NCBI GenBank assembly: GCA_027604705.1
Contig: JADHYV010000002.1
Coordinates: 620,001-684,000 of the forward strand
From: Allomyces arbusculus
Taxonomy: Eukaryota; Blastocladiomycota; Blastocladiomycetes; Blastocladiales; Blastocladiaceae
DNA length: 64,000 bases
Reading direction: 5' to 3'
This document shows, piece after piece, positions 34,002 through 49,317 of the stretch. Made by a program: the position numbers and the translations under genes. The notes under the pieces were generated by a model. That model saw only the letters and a list, made by a program, of their open reading frames with translations. It was not told the origin of the DNA and did no database searches. The stretch's first letter is position 1. Every line of letters starts with the position of its first letter.

Positions 34002-34576
34002 GGTCGTTGGGTGGATTCGGCGTGGAGGAGAGAGCTGGAGCGCCGAGTACTTGGCGACCGGCAGGTAAACAACCAGGGCTGCAGCTCGTTTTTGGTTGAT
34101 CCAAACAGGTTGCAGGGTTCGCGGCGGGTGTATCGGGTGCAGATCCGAATTGATTGCTGGCCGTGTTAGTGGTGGTTGCTGCTGGCCGGCCGAGTGCAAG
34201 TTGGAGAGGAGAGAGCATCGGGTCCGACGCGGCGGTCCCTGCCCGTCAGTCCCTGCCCTGGAGATGGTGCAGGGTTGCATCGATGGGCCGTGTGTCAGCT
34301 AGCAGTCCACCGCACGTGCCTTCACGCGTCCCTGCCAATTGCGCGATTGGAGGGCGTCCAACCATCACACGACAGCGACAACCAGGCCAGAAGTATGAGC
34401 ACCACAGACTTGCATACGTGAAACTGAACAGACATCATAAAAGGAGACAACAACGAAAGGGACCCGCACTCGTCCTGGCGCGGCCCGAGGGCTTCACGAC
34501 GCAGTGAGGTCGTCAGCCTTCCTTCATGCAAATTTGCGACAAACGGTTTTTTGGGCAAGGACGCGTGTGCGTCGCC
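34002..34576. other. Intergenic, NFS1 promoter and ACAD8-like 3' end
   Basis: 575 bp between two minus-strand mitochondrial protein genes. Nothing further recognised. Confidence 0.45.
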
Positions 34577-36315
34577 TTACTCCTTGAGCAGCTCGCGGCT
34601 CACAATCACGCGCATGATCTCGTTGGTGCCTAGTCCGATGCACAACGTGTCACTCCAACGGACAATCCAACTTATCCACCACTGCGATGCAAACAACGTA
34701 CCCTCGAGAATCTGATGCACGCGCAGGTCGCGCACAAACTGCTGCACCTTGTAGTCCTTGAGGTACCCGTACCCGCCGTGCATCTGCAGCGCCTGGTCGG
34801 CAATGTGCGACGCCTTTTCCGTCGCGGCGATCTTGGCCATGGCGCAGTAAGCCGTGGCCTGTGGCGCTTTTGCATCGAGCAGCGATGCGGCTTGGCGCAC
34901 GAGGAGACGAGCCGACGCGAGCTCCGTCGCCATGTCGGCCAGCTTGAATTGCGCGTTCTGCGTTGAATCGATCAAGGTGTCAGCCAAGTAGTCCACCGGC
35001 TGGTGACACCAAGCCGCGCCCAAAAAAATAATCAGGATTCCGTACCTGGAACGCGGCAATCGGCTTGCCAAACTGCTTGCGCACCGTGACATGCTCCATC
35101 CCCGCCTCGACCGCGGCCAGCGCCCCACCAAGCGAGCACGACGCAATGTTGATGCGCCCGCCATCCAGACCCTTCATAGCATACCGGAACCCGTGGCCCT
35201 CGGTCCCAATCATATGACTTGCGGGCACGCGCACGTCCTCCATGATCACGGCGCGCGTCGGCTGCGAGTTCCACCCCATCTTCTGCTCCTTCTTGCCAAA
35301 CGAGAGACCCGACTTGACCTCGCGCCGGTCAATCAGGAACGTGGAAATGCCGCTCGCGCCGGACCCGGGCGCACCAGTGCGCGCCATGACAATGTAAATG
35401 TCGGACTGGCCGCCGCCAGAGATGAAAGCCTTGGTCCCGTTGAGAATGTAGTCGTCGCCGTCGCGCTTGGCGGTGGTCATGAGCGACGCCGCGTCGGACC
35501 CGGCACCGGGTTCGGTCAGGCAGTACGACGCGAGCAGGTCCATCGAGGTCATTGCGGGGAGGTACTTGGCTTTGAGTTCTGGAAGTGGGGTGTAGTGCGG
35601 GTTGGTGAGCAATGGTTGTCGGCGGTGCAGCGGGAACAGAAACGAACCCTGCGAGCCAAATGAGTCGAGCATCCACGCGCACATGCTACACGCGCATCAA
35701 ACGCCATGGATTGTCAGGATCACGGTGCAGACAACCACGAGTACGAGCGAGTGCGGACTTATGGATCGTGATGTAGGCCGTCGTCGAGATATCGCCGGTA
35801 CTGAGCGCCTCGAAAATGAGCGATGCATCAAGACGGGTCAGGCCGCTCCCCTGGTCGCGAAGCCGGGCATCGTGAGTCACATCTGTTATTTTTCCGAGGG
35901 CCTTGTCCCCATCGTCGTGGGCGTACATACCCCAAACTCCGGGTCGACGTAGATACCGCCAAACCCGAGCTCGGCCGCCTTCTTGAGCGTGTCGCGCGGC
36001 AGGTCAGTCTCGAGGATGTCGAGCTCCTGCATGCGCGGCGCCAGCTCGGCATTCGCAAATGCGCGCGACATTTCAAAGAATTGCTTCTGGTCCTCATTCA
36101 AACCGACCGTGGCTGTAGGTGCGGCAGCAAACCGTGGTCAGGCTCACGCGTGGAGAGTTGATCTGTTTCTGGAACATTCGAGACGCCGCACGGTCGAGAA
36201 TAGCCGAGGTCATAGTACGCGCGGCCGGCGCCGTCGCGACGACGCGGGTCGCGGCAACAGCACAGGCATGGCGCACAGCGGTGCGAGCAGTCGTGGTCAG
36301 GGCCGAGGCAAGCAT
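34577..36315 (-). CDS. Isobutyryl-CoA dehydrogenase (ACAD8 type), mitochondrial
   Basis: FAD-dependent acyl-CoA dehydrogenase that oxidises isobutyryl-CoA in valine breakdown. Seven exons (36315-36219, 36112-35931, 35850-35759, 35685-35648, 35578-35046, 34957-34702, 34629-34577) give 416 residues, against 415 in human ACAD8. The N-terminus [17 protein letters not shown] is a mitochondrial presequence. Landmarks: [88 protein letters not shown] and the catalytic Glu in HQILEGTNEIMR. The very short fourth exon (38 nt) is needed for [11 protein letters not shown]. The exon 1 donor (GTACTATG) was chosen by phase; a stronger-looking GTGAGC further on would break the frame. Confidence 0.94.
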
Positions 36316-36663
36316 GTCGTCGAGCTGGAACTGGGCTGGTCGGTCGGTTGGGGAGACGGGATCGTGCTCGACGGAGATGGACGGGTCCCTTGCGACGGGT
36401 TGGCGGCCCACAGCGATCAAGTCCGATCAGACGGACCGGTTGTTCAAGTTGGGGCGCGGTCTGGTGAGCCACGTGCATTGCGGTGAGCCTCACCTGCGGC
36501 CGGCAATTCCGTTAGGTTTAGGAATGACGGAAGGAGGTTTTGCTGAAGAGCGGCGAGCAGATGGGGAGACGAAAGCGACAGACATCGACATGGAAGTAGA
36601 CATGAATATTGCACACCCGCCATTGAAAAATACATTGTCTATGGTACAAAATGGATGCTGTGC
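36316..36663. other. Intergenic, ACAD8-like promoter
   Basis: 348 bp between the dehydrogenase start and the 3' end of the small basic protein gene. No feature recognised. Confidence 0.45.
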
Positions 36664-37132
36664 TCACGACAGGTCCATGGCGTCGGTGGCCGCCGCCTTG
36701 GCCGCCTTCTTGCTCTGCGTCTTAGCAGCGTGCTCGGCCGCACGGCGGACAGCCCTCGACTGAGCCTCTAATGGTAAAAAAAAGGTGGATAAGTGTTCTG
36801 AACAACATCTTGTCCGTTTCTTATCTCGTGGGTCGCCTAAGCGAGAGCCTTGGATACGCACCGCTCATGTCGACATCGCCGCTTGCAGCCTTGGCCTCTA
36901 GCGCGGCCTCCTTGACCTTGGCAACGTTGCGGATCGTGAGCTTCTTCTTGCCATTGTGGTTAATCTTCTTGAGCTTCTTCTTGGACAACTCCACGTTGGA
37001 CCGAATAATCGCGGGCGCAACGGTCGTCGACGACTTCTCGGTAGCGCGCCGCTTGGCCTTGCGCTGCAGCATGCGCAGAGAGCTGCGCTTGTAGGGATGC
37101 GTCTTATTGTGTGCGTGTACTCCTCCGGACAT
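36664..37132 (-). CDS. Small basic protein, probable ALB1-like ribosome biogenesis factor
   Basis: Exons 37132-36862 and 36767-36664 give 124 residues, strongly basic with an Ala/Lys-rich tail. The central block LSKKKLKKINHNGKKKL followed by a short spacer and an acidic DVDMS lines up with yeast Alb1 (LSKKRAKKIERN, then DEMDID), a nucleocytoplasmic 60S shuttling factor. The composition fits a nucleolar protein. The intron is phase 1 and the acceptor follows a run of eight T. The assignment rests on one motif by eye; another small nucleolar family is possible. Confidence 0.6.
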
Positions 37133-37588
37133 GCTTGCTGGTTGTGGTTAATGGTTCTGGTTTGCGAATCCTTCTGCAGGTCGCGCACTCGACTCGGCGC
37201 CGGTGAGAGTTCATCGCGATGCTGTGAGGTGCGGGACAGTGCGCGCTGGTCACGCTCAAGCAGGTGGCTCGTCGCACATTCAGCTCATCACGTCTCGCAC
37301 TGCACAGTCGTTGATCATGATCTCTCTCAGATCGCTTGTTCTCTTCACCGCCAACCGCGGCGCTCTTCTCGCCGGATTGGCCATCACGACCAACCAACTC
37401 CCCGCATTTTGCTCTGCGGTCCTTCTCCACCTGTTCCCCGACCCGACTGGATGCCATTTGGACCACATTGACTGCACAGCAGCTGGACTGCTGGACCGTT
37501 GCATCACCGTAAGGATCTCGCCCTCTTTGCCCGCCGCTCTTGGTCGTGCCCCTCGTTGGTAACATCAAGCCGCATCCATTGATATAGA
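37133..37588. promoter_or_regulatory. Divergent promoter region, ALB1-like / coiled-coil gene
   Basis: 456 bp between two start codons on opposite strands. No core motif recognised. Confidence 0.5.
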
Positions 37589-40500
37589 ATGGACCTGCCA
37601 ACCCGGCCCGGTGCCGCGGCGACGGCCGGTCCGTCTTTTGCAACATCAACTTCATCGCACACTCGGCGCGCTTCCACCCCGTCGCAAGCCGATGCCACAA
37701 CTCCACGCCACCTCTATGCGGCCGCTCACTCGGTTGCCACGTCTCTCGGCGCGCCGGCAGGACCGGCCGCTTACTCGCGGTTCGACCCGTCACTGAACGC
37801 CAGCAACGTTGGCAGCACCTCGCCGATACGTCGCCTGTCAGAGCTCGCGCGGGCAAGTTCCGCATCATCCCAAACTGCTGCGACGGGCGATGCGTCCGCC
37901 TCCTCACCACCAGCAGCACCGATGCTTCTGAACCGCCGCACGAGCGACCTTGGCGGCGCGCCGGCGTACATGTGGTCGTCGTCCACGTCCTACGGCCTGT
38001 CCGCAACACCGCTCGGGATGGGTCTCGGCATGTCGTGGCGCGGTCCGCGTCGTCTGCCATCATCGAGTCCACCCGCGGCATTGCAGGCGTCGCTCTCGAC
38101 GATCGCCGGGTCCCTGTCGAACGCGTCGGGCGAACTCGCCGACGACACCGTCGACGAATGCAGATTTGACCCAGACTCGCCATACGCCGTCTCCCCCGCC
38201 GTCTCGGGCCACCACCTCTCCACCCGCGCGCACTCGCCCGCACAGACCCCGACCCCGGGCAAACTCTTTGGGTCTATGGACCTGATTGCCGGCGCTGAGA
38301 CGGCGCACGCGGGCCATCGCCGGTCCATATCCGAGGCGAGCCACCGGCTCAATCTGTCGGGTCCTGTCCGAGCCGCCGCCGCGACCCCACTCTCGGCGGC
38401 GTTCCGCTTGCCGTCGCCCGTGGAACTCGAACTCGTCGACTTGCAGGGCATGTTCTTGCGGCAACAGTTTCGCGCGACGCAGCTCGAGCGACAGCTCAAT
38501 GAGTGCCGCGCGATGATTGGGACGGTCGTGCAGTACGCGGAACAGCGCGCGCAGTCGGCGTCGGCGGCGCCGTCGCCAGCCACGTCGCCGAGCAAGCCCG
38601 TCCCCGCGGCGGTCATCGCGGATCCTGCGGACGCGTCTACCGCCGGCGGAAACGCGCGCCGCATGACCGTCGAGCAGCAGGAACTCGCGCTGCTGCGCAA
38701 CATCTACCAGCACTTGTTTGCACACGTGCCGCACCGCGACGAGAATGTGGTCTTGCAGGACCAGGTTGCGAATCTCGAGCGGCAAGTCGAATGGCTCGAG
38801 TCAGCGCTCGCACAAGAACAATACTTGCGTGTCGCCGCGCAGATGCAGAATGCCGAAGGAGCGGCATGGCAGATCGAGGGAGCCGCTGAGCAGACGCCTG
38901 CCAACCCACTCGTCAAGCTCGAGCTCGAGGTGGATCGTTTGAGCCGCGAGAACCGGGCCCTGGTGGCCGCGTTCCAGACGCAGCAGCAGACGGCGAGCCC
39001 GAATGGTGGAAAGCAGTGGGAGCTTGTGCCGGCGGGGGCCGAGGGCGTTGTCGGGTTGGGTTTTGTGAACGGGCAAGAGTCGGAGAAGAAACGGTCGGAA
39101 GAGGAGCTGGCCATGGTCCTCCACGAGGTCGAAAAGGCCCTGGGCATCGACGTACGATTTGAACTCACGCTTATCTCTCTCGTACCCCATCTCATTTGCG
39201 CTTCATCCTCTAGGGTCTCCTCGACTGCCCCGCGCACCATATCACCGACAAGTTGACGGCATGGAAAGAGGCACATGACCACGCGCTCGTCGATCCGCTC
39301 AAGGCCCTCGTACCCGCCGCGTCCACCGACAACGACGACCCGCCCATGTCCCCCACCGCCATCACCGCCGCCGCCGCATCTCGGCTCAAGCAACTGCACC
39401 AATCGTCGCAGACGATGACCATCGACCTCGCCCGTTTACGCGAGCACCTGCACCGCACCCGGACCTCATCACGCGTCGAAATTGAATCCCTGCAGCGCAC
39501 CGTCTCGGCGCACGAAGAAGGGCTCGTCTCCGAGGACGAGCGCCGCCGCGTGCTCACCAACCAGATTGACGCACTGACGCGCACGCGTGACGATTTGACG
39601 CAGCAGCTCGATCGCGCGAATGAACAGGTGGCACTGCAGGCGATGAAGTTGGCCCGGCTCGAGGCGACGGTCGCGCATACGAACGATACGGTCGCGCAGG
39701 CGCAGGACGCGCTTACACTCCAGACGCTGGCCGCGGCGAATGTCCAGCAGGAGCTGGATCGGGTCGTGGCGATGCGGGCCGATGTTGAGGGCCGGTTGCA
39801 GGCGCAGGCGGCTGAGTGGGACGCGCAGCGCGCGGTCATGGTTGCGGCGGTCAAGGACGCGGAGCGCAAGGCGACCGAAGCAGCACGCGAACTGGAAGCT
39901 GCGCAGGCGCAGCTCACTCAACATGCTGTCGACGGGTCGGCGCACGAGGAGCTTCTGAGCCGGATTCGCGATTTGGAGGATCAGGTCAGAGAGATCACGG
40001 CTGCGAATATGCATTTCCAAACGGCCGCGGATCAGCGATCGCGCGATCTCGCTACCGCACAGGCCGAGCTCCAGGCGCTGCGCGACCAGCTGACGGCGGC
40101 AATGAAGAAGGCTGACGAGCAGGACGCGCGGCTTGTCGAAGCCCAGGTGCACGGCCGCACTCGTGCTGAACGTATCGCTGTGCTGGAAAACGAGCTCCAG
40201 ACGGCTCAGGCGTGCCTCATGTCGGCACGCGACGAAGGTGCCGCGGAGTGCGCGCGGCTCTCTGCCGAGTTCGAGTCGATGAGCCGCATGCACGCCGCGC
40301 AGGCCGATGAATTGCGGGCCAAGGCCGAGGCGATCGCGGTCCGCGAGCACGAGCGTGCTGAGCTCCTCGCGCAGGTCGCGACGAGCACGGAGTCCGTGCG
40401 CCGCACCGAGACCGAATTGGTCAGTGCCCGCGCTGCTGTCGCCCGCCTCGAGTCGGAACAACGTGCCGCGTCGGACCACATTCGTGATCTCGAATCGCAG

Positions 40501-43500
40501 CTCACCGCGGCCGTGTCGGAACGCGAGACGGTTATTCGGCGGGCGGGGGAGCGGCAAATGGAGTTTTTACACAAGCTCGACGCCGAGGTCCGGCAGCGGT
40601 CGCGCGCCGAAGCGCAAGTCGCTGAACTTGAGCAGGAGCTCGGTCAAGCCCAGGCCGAGTTGCGCCGGCTCCTGGCGCAGTCGGAGATGGATGCCAACCG
40701 GGAATCCGCACAGGTGGCGACGTTGAGCGCGACGATTGCAGACCTGCACGCGCAGTGCTTCTCGCTGCATGCGCGCATCGACGAGCTCGAGCACGACCGC
40801 GCGGAGTTGGACACGCGCCGCACCGACATGGAGCAGCGGTACCAGTCGGAAATCGAAGACTTGACCGCACAGCTAGCGGCGGCGCGGCAGGACCGACACC
40901 GGCTCGAGACGGACCTGACGGCCAAAAAGGACGAGCTCGCCGAGTCGCAACAGGCCGCGCGCGACGCGGCGTCCCGCGCCGGCGACTTTGAGCTCGTGCT
41001 CGACCAGGCGAATGCCGACCTCGAAGCTGCACAGACCGCCCGCGACGAAGCACGCGCTGAAGTGCAGCGGCTCTCCGAGCAGTGGGCGCAGGCGTGCGAG
41101 CGCGAGGCCGACGACAAGTCCAGTTCCGAGTCGGCGTTCCAGGAGGCGTGGTCCGTGGCGGAACGCGCGACGAAGCTGGTGCGCGACCGTGAAGCCCAGC
41201 TCAAGGCCATGCAGACCGATCTCGACCATTCGCTTGCGGTGGGCGCAGCACTGCGCGAGCAGACGGCAGCGCTTCGCGTCGAACTGGATACCAAGGTTGA
41301 GGAACTGGTCGAGCGTGACTCGCGCGTGCGCGACCTGAAAGAGCAGTTGGGTGCCGTGCAGGCCAAGACCAAGACGGCCGCGATCGAGCTGGCCGAGCGT
41401 GACGCGCGCGTCCGGTACTTGGAAGAGCAGTTGGGCGCCATGCAGGCTGAGACGAAGACAGCCGCACTCGAGCTGGCGCAGGTGCGTGAGCTGCTTCACG
41501 CCAAGTCGTGCGAGTACCAGGAGACCGTGGGCGAGTTGCGGCTCGAGCTCGAGGGGTCGGAAACAAAGAGCTACGAGGCGCATGCCGCAATCGAGGAATT
41601 GCACCAGGCGCTGGACGCGGCGCGCACGCAGGTCGCCGAGATGGAGGCACATGTAGCCGACCTAGAAACCCAACTGATCAACTTGGACGCTCAGGTGGCC
41701 CTCAAGTCAGAAATCATTGCCACAAGCGGGCTCGAAATCCAGGAGCTTCGCTCTCGTGTCGCCACTCTGGAGCAGCAGCACGTCGACACGAGTCAGGCCC
41801 ACCAAGCGGCTCTTTTCGAAATGGAGCAGCAGCACGCCGACGCCATCCAGATCCACAAAGCGGCTCTCGCAGCCGAGCGCGATGCCGCAACCAAGAACCT
41901 GGCCGAGATGCGGGCCGAATTGTCTCGCAAAACGACGCAGAGTGCCGAGGCAACGCAGTCGCTCGCGCAACTGACCGCCGAGTGCGAAATGGCCATTCAG
42001 CGGCATGCCGAGGCCCAGGTGCAGCTCGAGGAGCACGCCAAGAAGATTACTGGGCTCACGAACGCGCTGGACCGCATGCGTGGCCACGCCAAGCGGCTGT
42101 CGTCGGACGTGGAGTCTCTCGAGGCCGGGAAGCAGCAGATTACCGAAGACTTTAACCGTCAGCTCGAGACAATCGAGGCCGAAAAGCAGCAGATTGCAGA
42201 CGACTTGAGCCAGCAGCTCAAGACGCTCGAGTCGGTCAATAAGGAGTGCCGCGAGCAGCGCGATGCTCTCGAGGCCGAGCTGACAACGCTCCGGATCCAG
42301 CTTGACGAGGCGGGTAACGACGCCGCGCGAGCTCAGCGCACGATTAGCGAGCTCGAGGTGGCCAACAAGGAGTGCCGCGAGCAGCGCGACGCTCTTGAGG
42401 CCGAGGTCACGACGCTCCGGATCCAGTTGGACGAGGCGCGTGACGGCGCCGTGTGCACTCAGCGCACGACCGCCGAGCTGCGGCACCAGGTCAAGGAACT
42501 GCAGACGACCAAGTGCACCTTGGCCAATGAAGTCGATGCGATCACGAGCGAGCTCGAGTGCGTGTCGCAGGCGCGCGACGAGGCACGTCGCAACGTCGAG
42601 CAGCTGCAGGCACGGCTCAGCGAGACGCGGCGCACGATCGAGGCCGAGTATGCCCAGCAGCTGAAGCAGGCGCACGACGAACTCGCGGCCGTGATCGAGG
42701 CGCGGAACCAGTCATGGACTGATCTCAATGCGGCACGGGCTGAATTGCACCGCAAGGACGAAGCCGTCAACATGTTGCGCGAGCAGCTTGAGGCCGTTTC
42801 GGCGCAGACCGACACGCTCGCCAAGCAGGTCGAGGCTCTGACGGAGGAAGAGCACCGGTGTGATTCGACCATGTCGCAACATGCCACGCTCGCACATGAG
42901 TTGTCTGAGCAGCTCGCGGAGAAGAATGCCCAACTCGCGGCGGCAGCGACCATCGAACGGGACTTGCGCGAGCAGCTGGCGGTTGCCAAGGCCGATGCGG
43001 CGCAGTTTGTCAAGAAGGTGGCATCCACGCAGCGTCAGAACCAGGAGGCGCAGAGTCGGCTAGATACGCTTGAGGAGCAGGTCGAGCGCCTCGAGGCCAA
43101 GTTGGGCGACTCGCAGCTTGCACTTCAGGAGGCGCAGTACCGCGCAACGGCCCTCGAGTCGATGCTGGCCGACAAGGCGGGTGTTGCCGACAAGGCGACA
43201 GCACTCGAGGCAGAACTCGGCGTCTCCCAGCTTGCGCTCCAAGAGGCCCAGTACCGCGCGACAGCATTTGAGTCAATGCTGGCCGAAAAGACACGCGCGG
43301 CCGACATGGCGACGGCGCGCAACGACAAGCTCCAGGCCATGATCCAAACGGCCGCCGGAATGCTGGGCGTGCCGGGTACCAGCGACCTCGTCGACGTGCT
43401 CGCGTTTCTCCGTGACCTGCTCGCTGCGGGCAACGGCTCGATCCTGTCGCAGGCCGAGTCGATTGCGGGATTCCTGCAGTTTGTGCGGCTCAACCTGGAA

Positions 43501-45852
43501 ATGCCCGAGACGGCGTCGCTGCACGAAATCAAAACGAGTCTCGTCACCGCGCTCGAGTGTGCCGACAAGGCGCACATTCTCGACGTCGTGCAAAGGCGGC
43601 TGTTTGCGACGCATTTCCCGGTCGATCAGTTTACCGACTGGATTTGCTGTGCTGTGAGCGATGGCGTCGGGCTCGCCGACGAACTGCAGAAAATGGAGCA
43701 CCGGTGCCGATTTGCCGAGAAGCAGCTTCGTGCGACCTCGTCGGCACTCGAGGGCGAGCGGGCGTCGTTGGAGGAATTCAAGTCGCAGATCGCGGCTCTT
43801 TCTGCGGTGTTTGGTTGCGACACAGTCGACGGGAACCCCAAGTCCGTTTCTGACGCGCTCACCAAAGTGCGGCACCAGGATCTGCAGCACATTGAGGACC
43901 TGAAGCGACGCGTCGCGGACCTGACCACCGAGGTCTGTGCGCGGCAAGCTGCCGCCGAGAGCAACAAGCGGTGCGCGAGTCTTCTCGGGCTCAATGACGA
44001 CGTGGATGGCGCCGTGGTGTGCCGCGAGCTCGCTCGATTCCAGGAAGACTACGACGCCGTTGTCAAGGAGGCCGATGATTTGGCTGAGGACGTCAAGGTG
44101 TGGCGCGACGCGTGGTCGACTCTGGTCAACGGCATGGCACAGATTCCCGGCTTGAGCAGCCCGCGCGACACGGACCCGGGCAAGGTTGCGGTCGCGGTGC
44201 TCGACGCTCTTCGCAGCCGCCAGGACGACCGCGGGTCGCAGGACGAGGAGCTTGCCGTAGCAGGTCAGGTGTGGCATCGGGAAATGACTCGTCTTGCGCA
44301 CTTGATCGACTCTACCGCGTCCAGCCCGCTCGCAGTGGCTCAAGTGGTTCACGATGCACTCGCATCAGCTCGGCACGTCCAGGAGCGGATTCGTGCGTGC
44401 TGTCAGTCCACGTGGGTCGCCGACGCCGCACAGGCGAACACGTCTGTCCCAGACGGTGACGTCCAAGCGCACCTGACCGAGCTCGAGCAGTTTATTCGCA
44501 ACGCTGTCAAGCACCGCGCCGCGATCCGGCAACTTCTCGCCGACTTCCCTGATCTCGAGACCGACGACTTGACGACGGCCGTGATCCAACTCGCACAGCG
44601 TGCTCGTCACGATCTCGTAGCGGCGATCCGCGACGACGAGTCGGAAACGGACATGTTCAACCGCACGCTCGAAGCACGGTTCGATCACCTGTTCGAATCC
44701 ATGTCGCCCGTCCTGTCGCGATCGGGCCGCGCAAAGAGCCCCGATGCCCCAATCCCGTGCCGCGACTGCCAGACCAGCCGGATGAGGCTCGCGCAAATCG
44801 AGAACCAGGTGCAGCGGCAAGCAGCCGAGCTTGAGAAGGTGGTCGCGTTTGCGCACCGGCTCGAGACGCGGTACGTCAAGGCCAGCGCCGAGTTTGACCA
44901 GGCCAAGGTCGCCGTGCAGGACGTGTACGAGCGGCTGCAGCACTTTTCGAAGGCACACCAGGACGCGCAGCGCGCGCACCGGCAAACATTGGACGAGGAT
45001 TTGCACAAGGCCCGTGCGGCGCTCGACGAACGCTTGGACCGTCCCGAGCGTGACTCGGTCTCGCCGTCCACACAACATCCAAGGTGCTGTGTTGAGCGCG
45101 ACCGGTTGCGCCGCCAGTTGCAAGAGCAGGCCACGAGTTTCCAAGAGTACCGCGCCAAGTACCAAGCCGCCGACGCGGCCGCGTGGAACACGCTCGCAGC
45201 GCGGATCTGCGATCTCGGCGCGACCGTCACCAAGGCGACTAAGCTCGACCAGACCGCGCTCAACACGCTGCTCGCCGAAGAGTCCCGCGTGCGCAAGGAC
45301 GCGGAGCACTTGCGCGACGCCCTCGCCAAGACGCAGCGGCTCCTGATCCAGGTCGAGACCGAGACCAAGGCCGCGACGGCGGATTTGGTTGCGGACCATC
45401 AGCGGCAAGTGGAACGCTCTGATCACGCGTGGGAGCAGCGGCTCGCGGAAATGATCCGGCTCAAGGACCAGTTGATTGCCGAGAAGAACGACCAGGTCCG
45501 GCATCTGCGCAAGGAGGCACTGCGCGCGCACGACAAGCTACAGCGCAAGGTGCGTGAGTGCAGGTGTGCGGCGGCAGCAGGACCGGACGCGGTGTCGCCG
45601 AGCGAGTCGGTCGCGGCGGCGAATGGGAGCCATTCCTTGTCGAGCTCGACGGCGCCCAGGTCGTCGCATGGCCTGAGTTTGTCGCGGCATCACACAGCTG
45701 AAAGGGATCGGGCGCCGACGCCAGAACGTTTGACCCAGGCAACGACGGGAAGGAGGAGGACAATGGTCGTGCCGCAATCGGCCCTGTCGTCGACGGCATC
45801 GTTGACATCGTCCATTAGCAAGACGCTGGAGACTCTCGAGCGCCTTGGGTAG
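37589..45852 (+). CDS. Giant coiled-coil protein, 2,733 residues
   Basis: Exons 37589-39151 and 39214-45852 join in phase 0. Residues 1 to about 250 are disordered and rich in Ser, Ala, Pro and Thr; residues from about 285 to 520 contain short coiled segments. From about 560 to 2600 nearly the whole protein is heptad coiled coil with high Glu, Ala, Gln and Arg. Internal duplications are visible: the block KEQLGAVQAKTKTAAIELAE recurs as EEQLGAMQAETKTAALELAQ; NKECREQRDALEAELTTLRI recurs as NKECREQRDALEAEVTTLRI; SQLALQEAQYRATALESMLA occurs twice. A less helical stretch near residues 1880-2180 interrupts the rod, and the tail is basic and Ser/Thr-rich. No motor, GRIP or kinase domain is seen. A centrosomal, rootlet or Golgi tether role is possible; I cannot decide. 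Confidence 0.85.
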
Positions 45853-46008
45853 ACTCTGTGGGGTGGGCGTATGACTTGGGCACAAGATGGGAGAAGACAT
45901 AGAAGCATCAATGGTTTGTTGCTCACCATAACAGACCAGTTCGTGGGTACCCAATAGCAAGTCTTTCGTTAATATCAAGGCACACCAACGATTCACAACC
46001 CCTGCAAA

Positions 46009-48808
<2,800 letters not shown>

Positions 48809-49221
48809 CTTGGGTGCGGTCGGCGCACTGACCGGAAAGTCGTGTTGAATGGAATCGGCCGCGGACGGCGGCGCTACAGCCAGTTGCTTTTCTCGCAGCG
48901 GCGAATCGTTATTGTAATCTTCTGGCCGGACTTGCTGTCAGTTGCAACCGAAGGGGATTGGTGTTGCGTTCCCTTGCCTGTTGCGCGCGGCCAGCAGTGA
49001 TCAAGCGAGACGATGGAGCGACGGTGTTGATGGCATCAGGTGAGGCAGCATGACCCGTCGCGGTTGCTGGCTGGCCAGACCGGTAACTGAACTGCACGCA
49101 GGTGGGCACATGTTCGAACCCGTGCACAGCCGCGCGCTTCCACCACCGCCAAGACTGTCGACACTGGGCGCACTACCCGGGACCACCGACCGCCACCACG
49201 CTCGCACATACCATCCCGGGG
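48809..49221. other. Intergenic, RIX7 promoter to tRNA
   Basis: 413 bp with no recognised gene. It holds the RIX7 promoter and the 5' flank of the tRNA. Confidence 0.45.
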
Positions 49222-49303
49222 GGCGGCGTGCCCGAGCGGTCAAGGGGGCCGACTTGCCATCGGCTGGGTTGATCCCGCACAGGTTCGAATCCTGTCGCCG
49301 TCG
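49222..49303 (+). tRNA. Class II tRNA with serine-type body and UGC anticodon
   Basis: An 82-nt cloverleaf with every stem intact. The acceptor GGCGGCG pairs CGCCGTC (one G-U), followed by discriminator G. The D arm is CCC-GAGCGGTCAA-GGG. The anticodon stem is GCCGA/TCGGC with a seven-base loop CTTGCCA, so positions 34-36 (49255-49257) are TGC, which would read the alanine codon GCA. The long 14-base variable arm (TGGGTTGATCCCGC) and the ACAGG/CCTGT T arm follow the eukaryotic tRNA-Ser pattern almost base for base. Cytosine at position 37 is unusual. No intron is seen. Identity is therefore ambiguous: body and G73 say Ser, anticodon says Ala. Confidence 0.85.
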
Positions 49304-49311
49304 GCATGGTG

Positions 49312-49317
49312 TTTTTT
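49312..49317 (+). terminator. RNA polymerase III terminator of the tRNA
   Basis: Six consecutive T residues nine bases after the tRNA 3' end, a standard Pol III stop signal. Confidence 0.8.

Noticed and set aside
36141-36148. GTGAGC donor for exon 1 of the ACAD8-like gene
   Set aside because: It is a stronger consensus, but gives a 35-nt intron and puts the next exon out of frame; GTACTA at 36218 keeps the frame.
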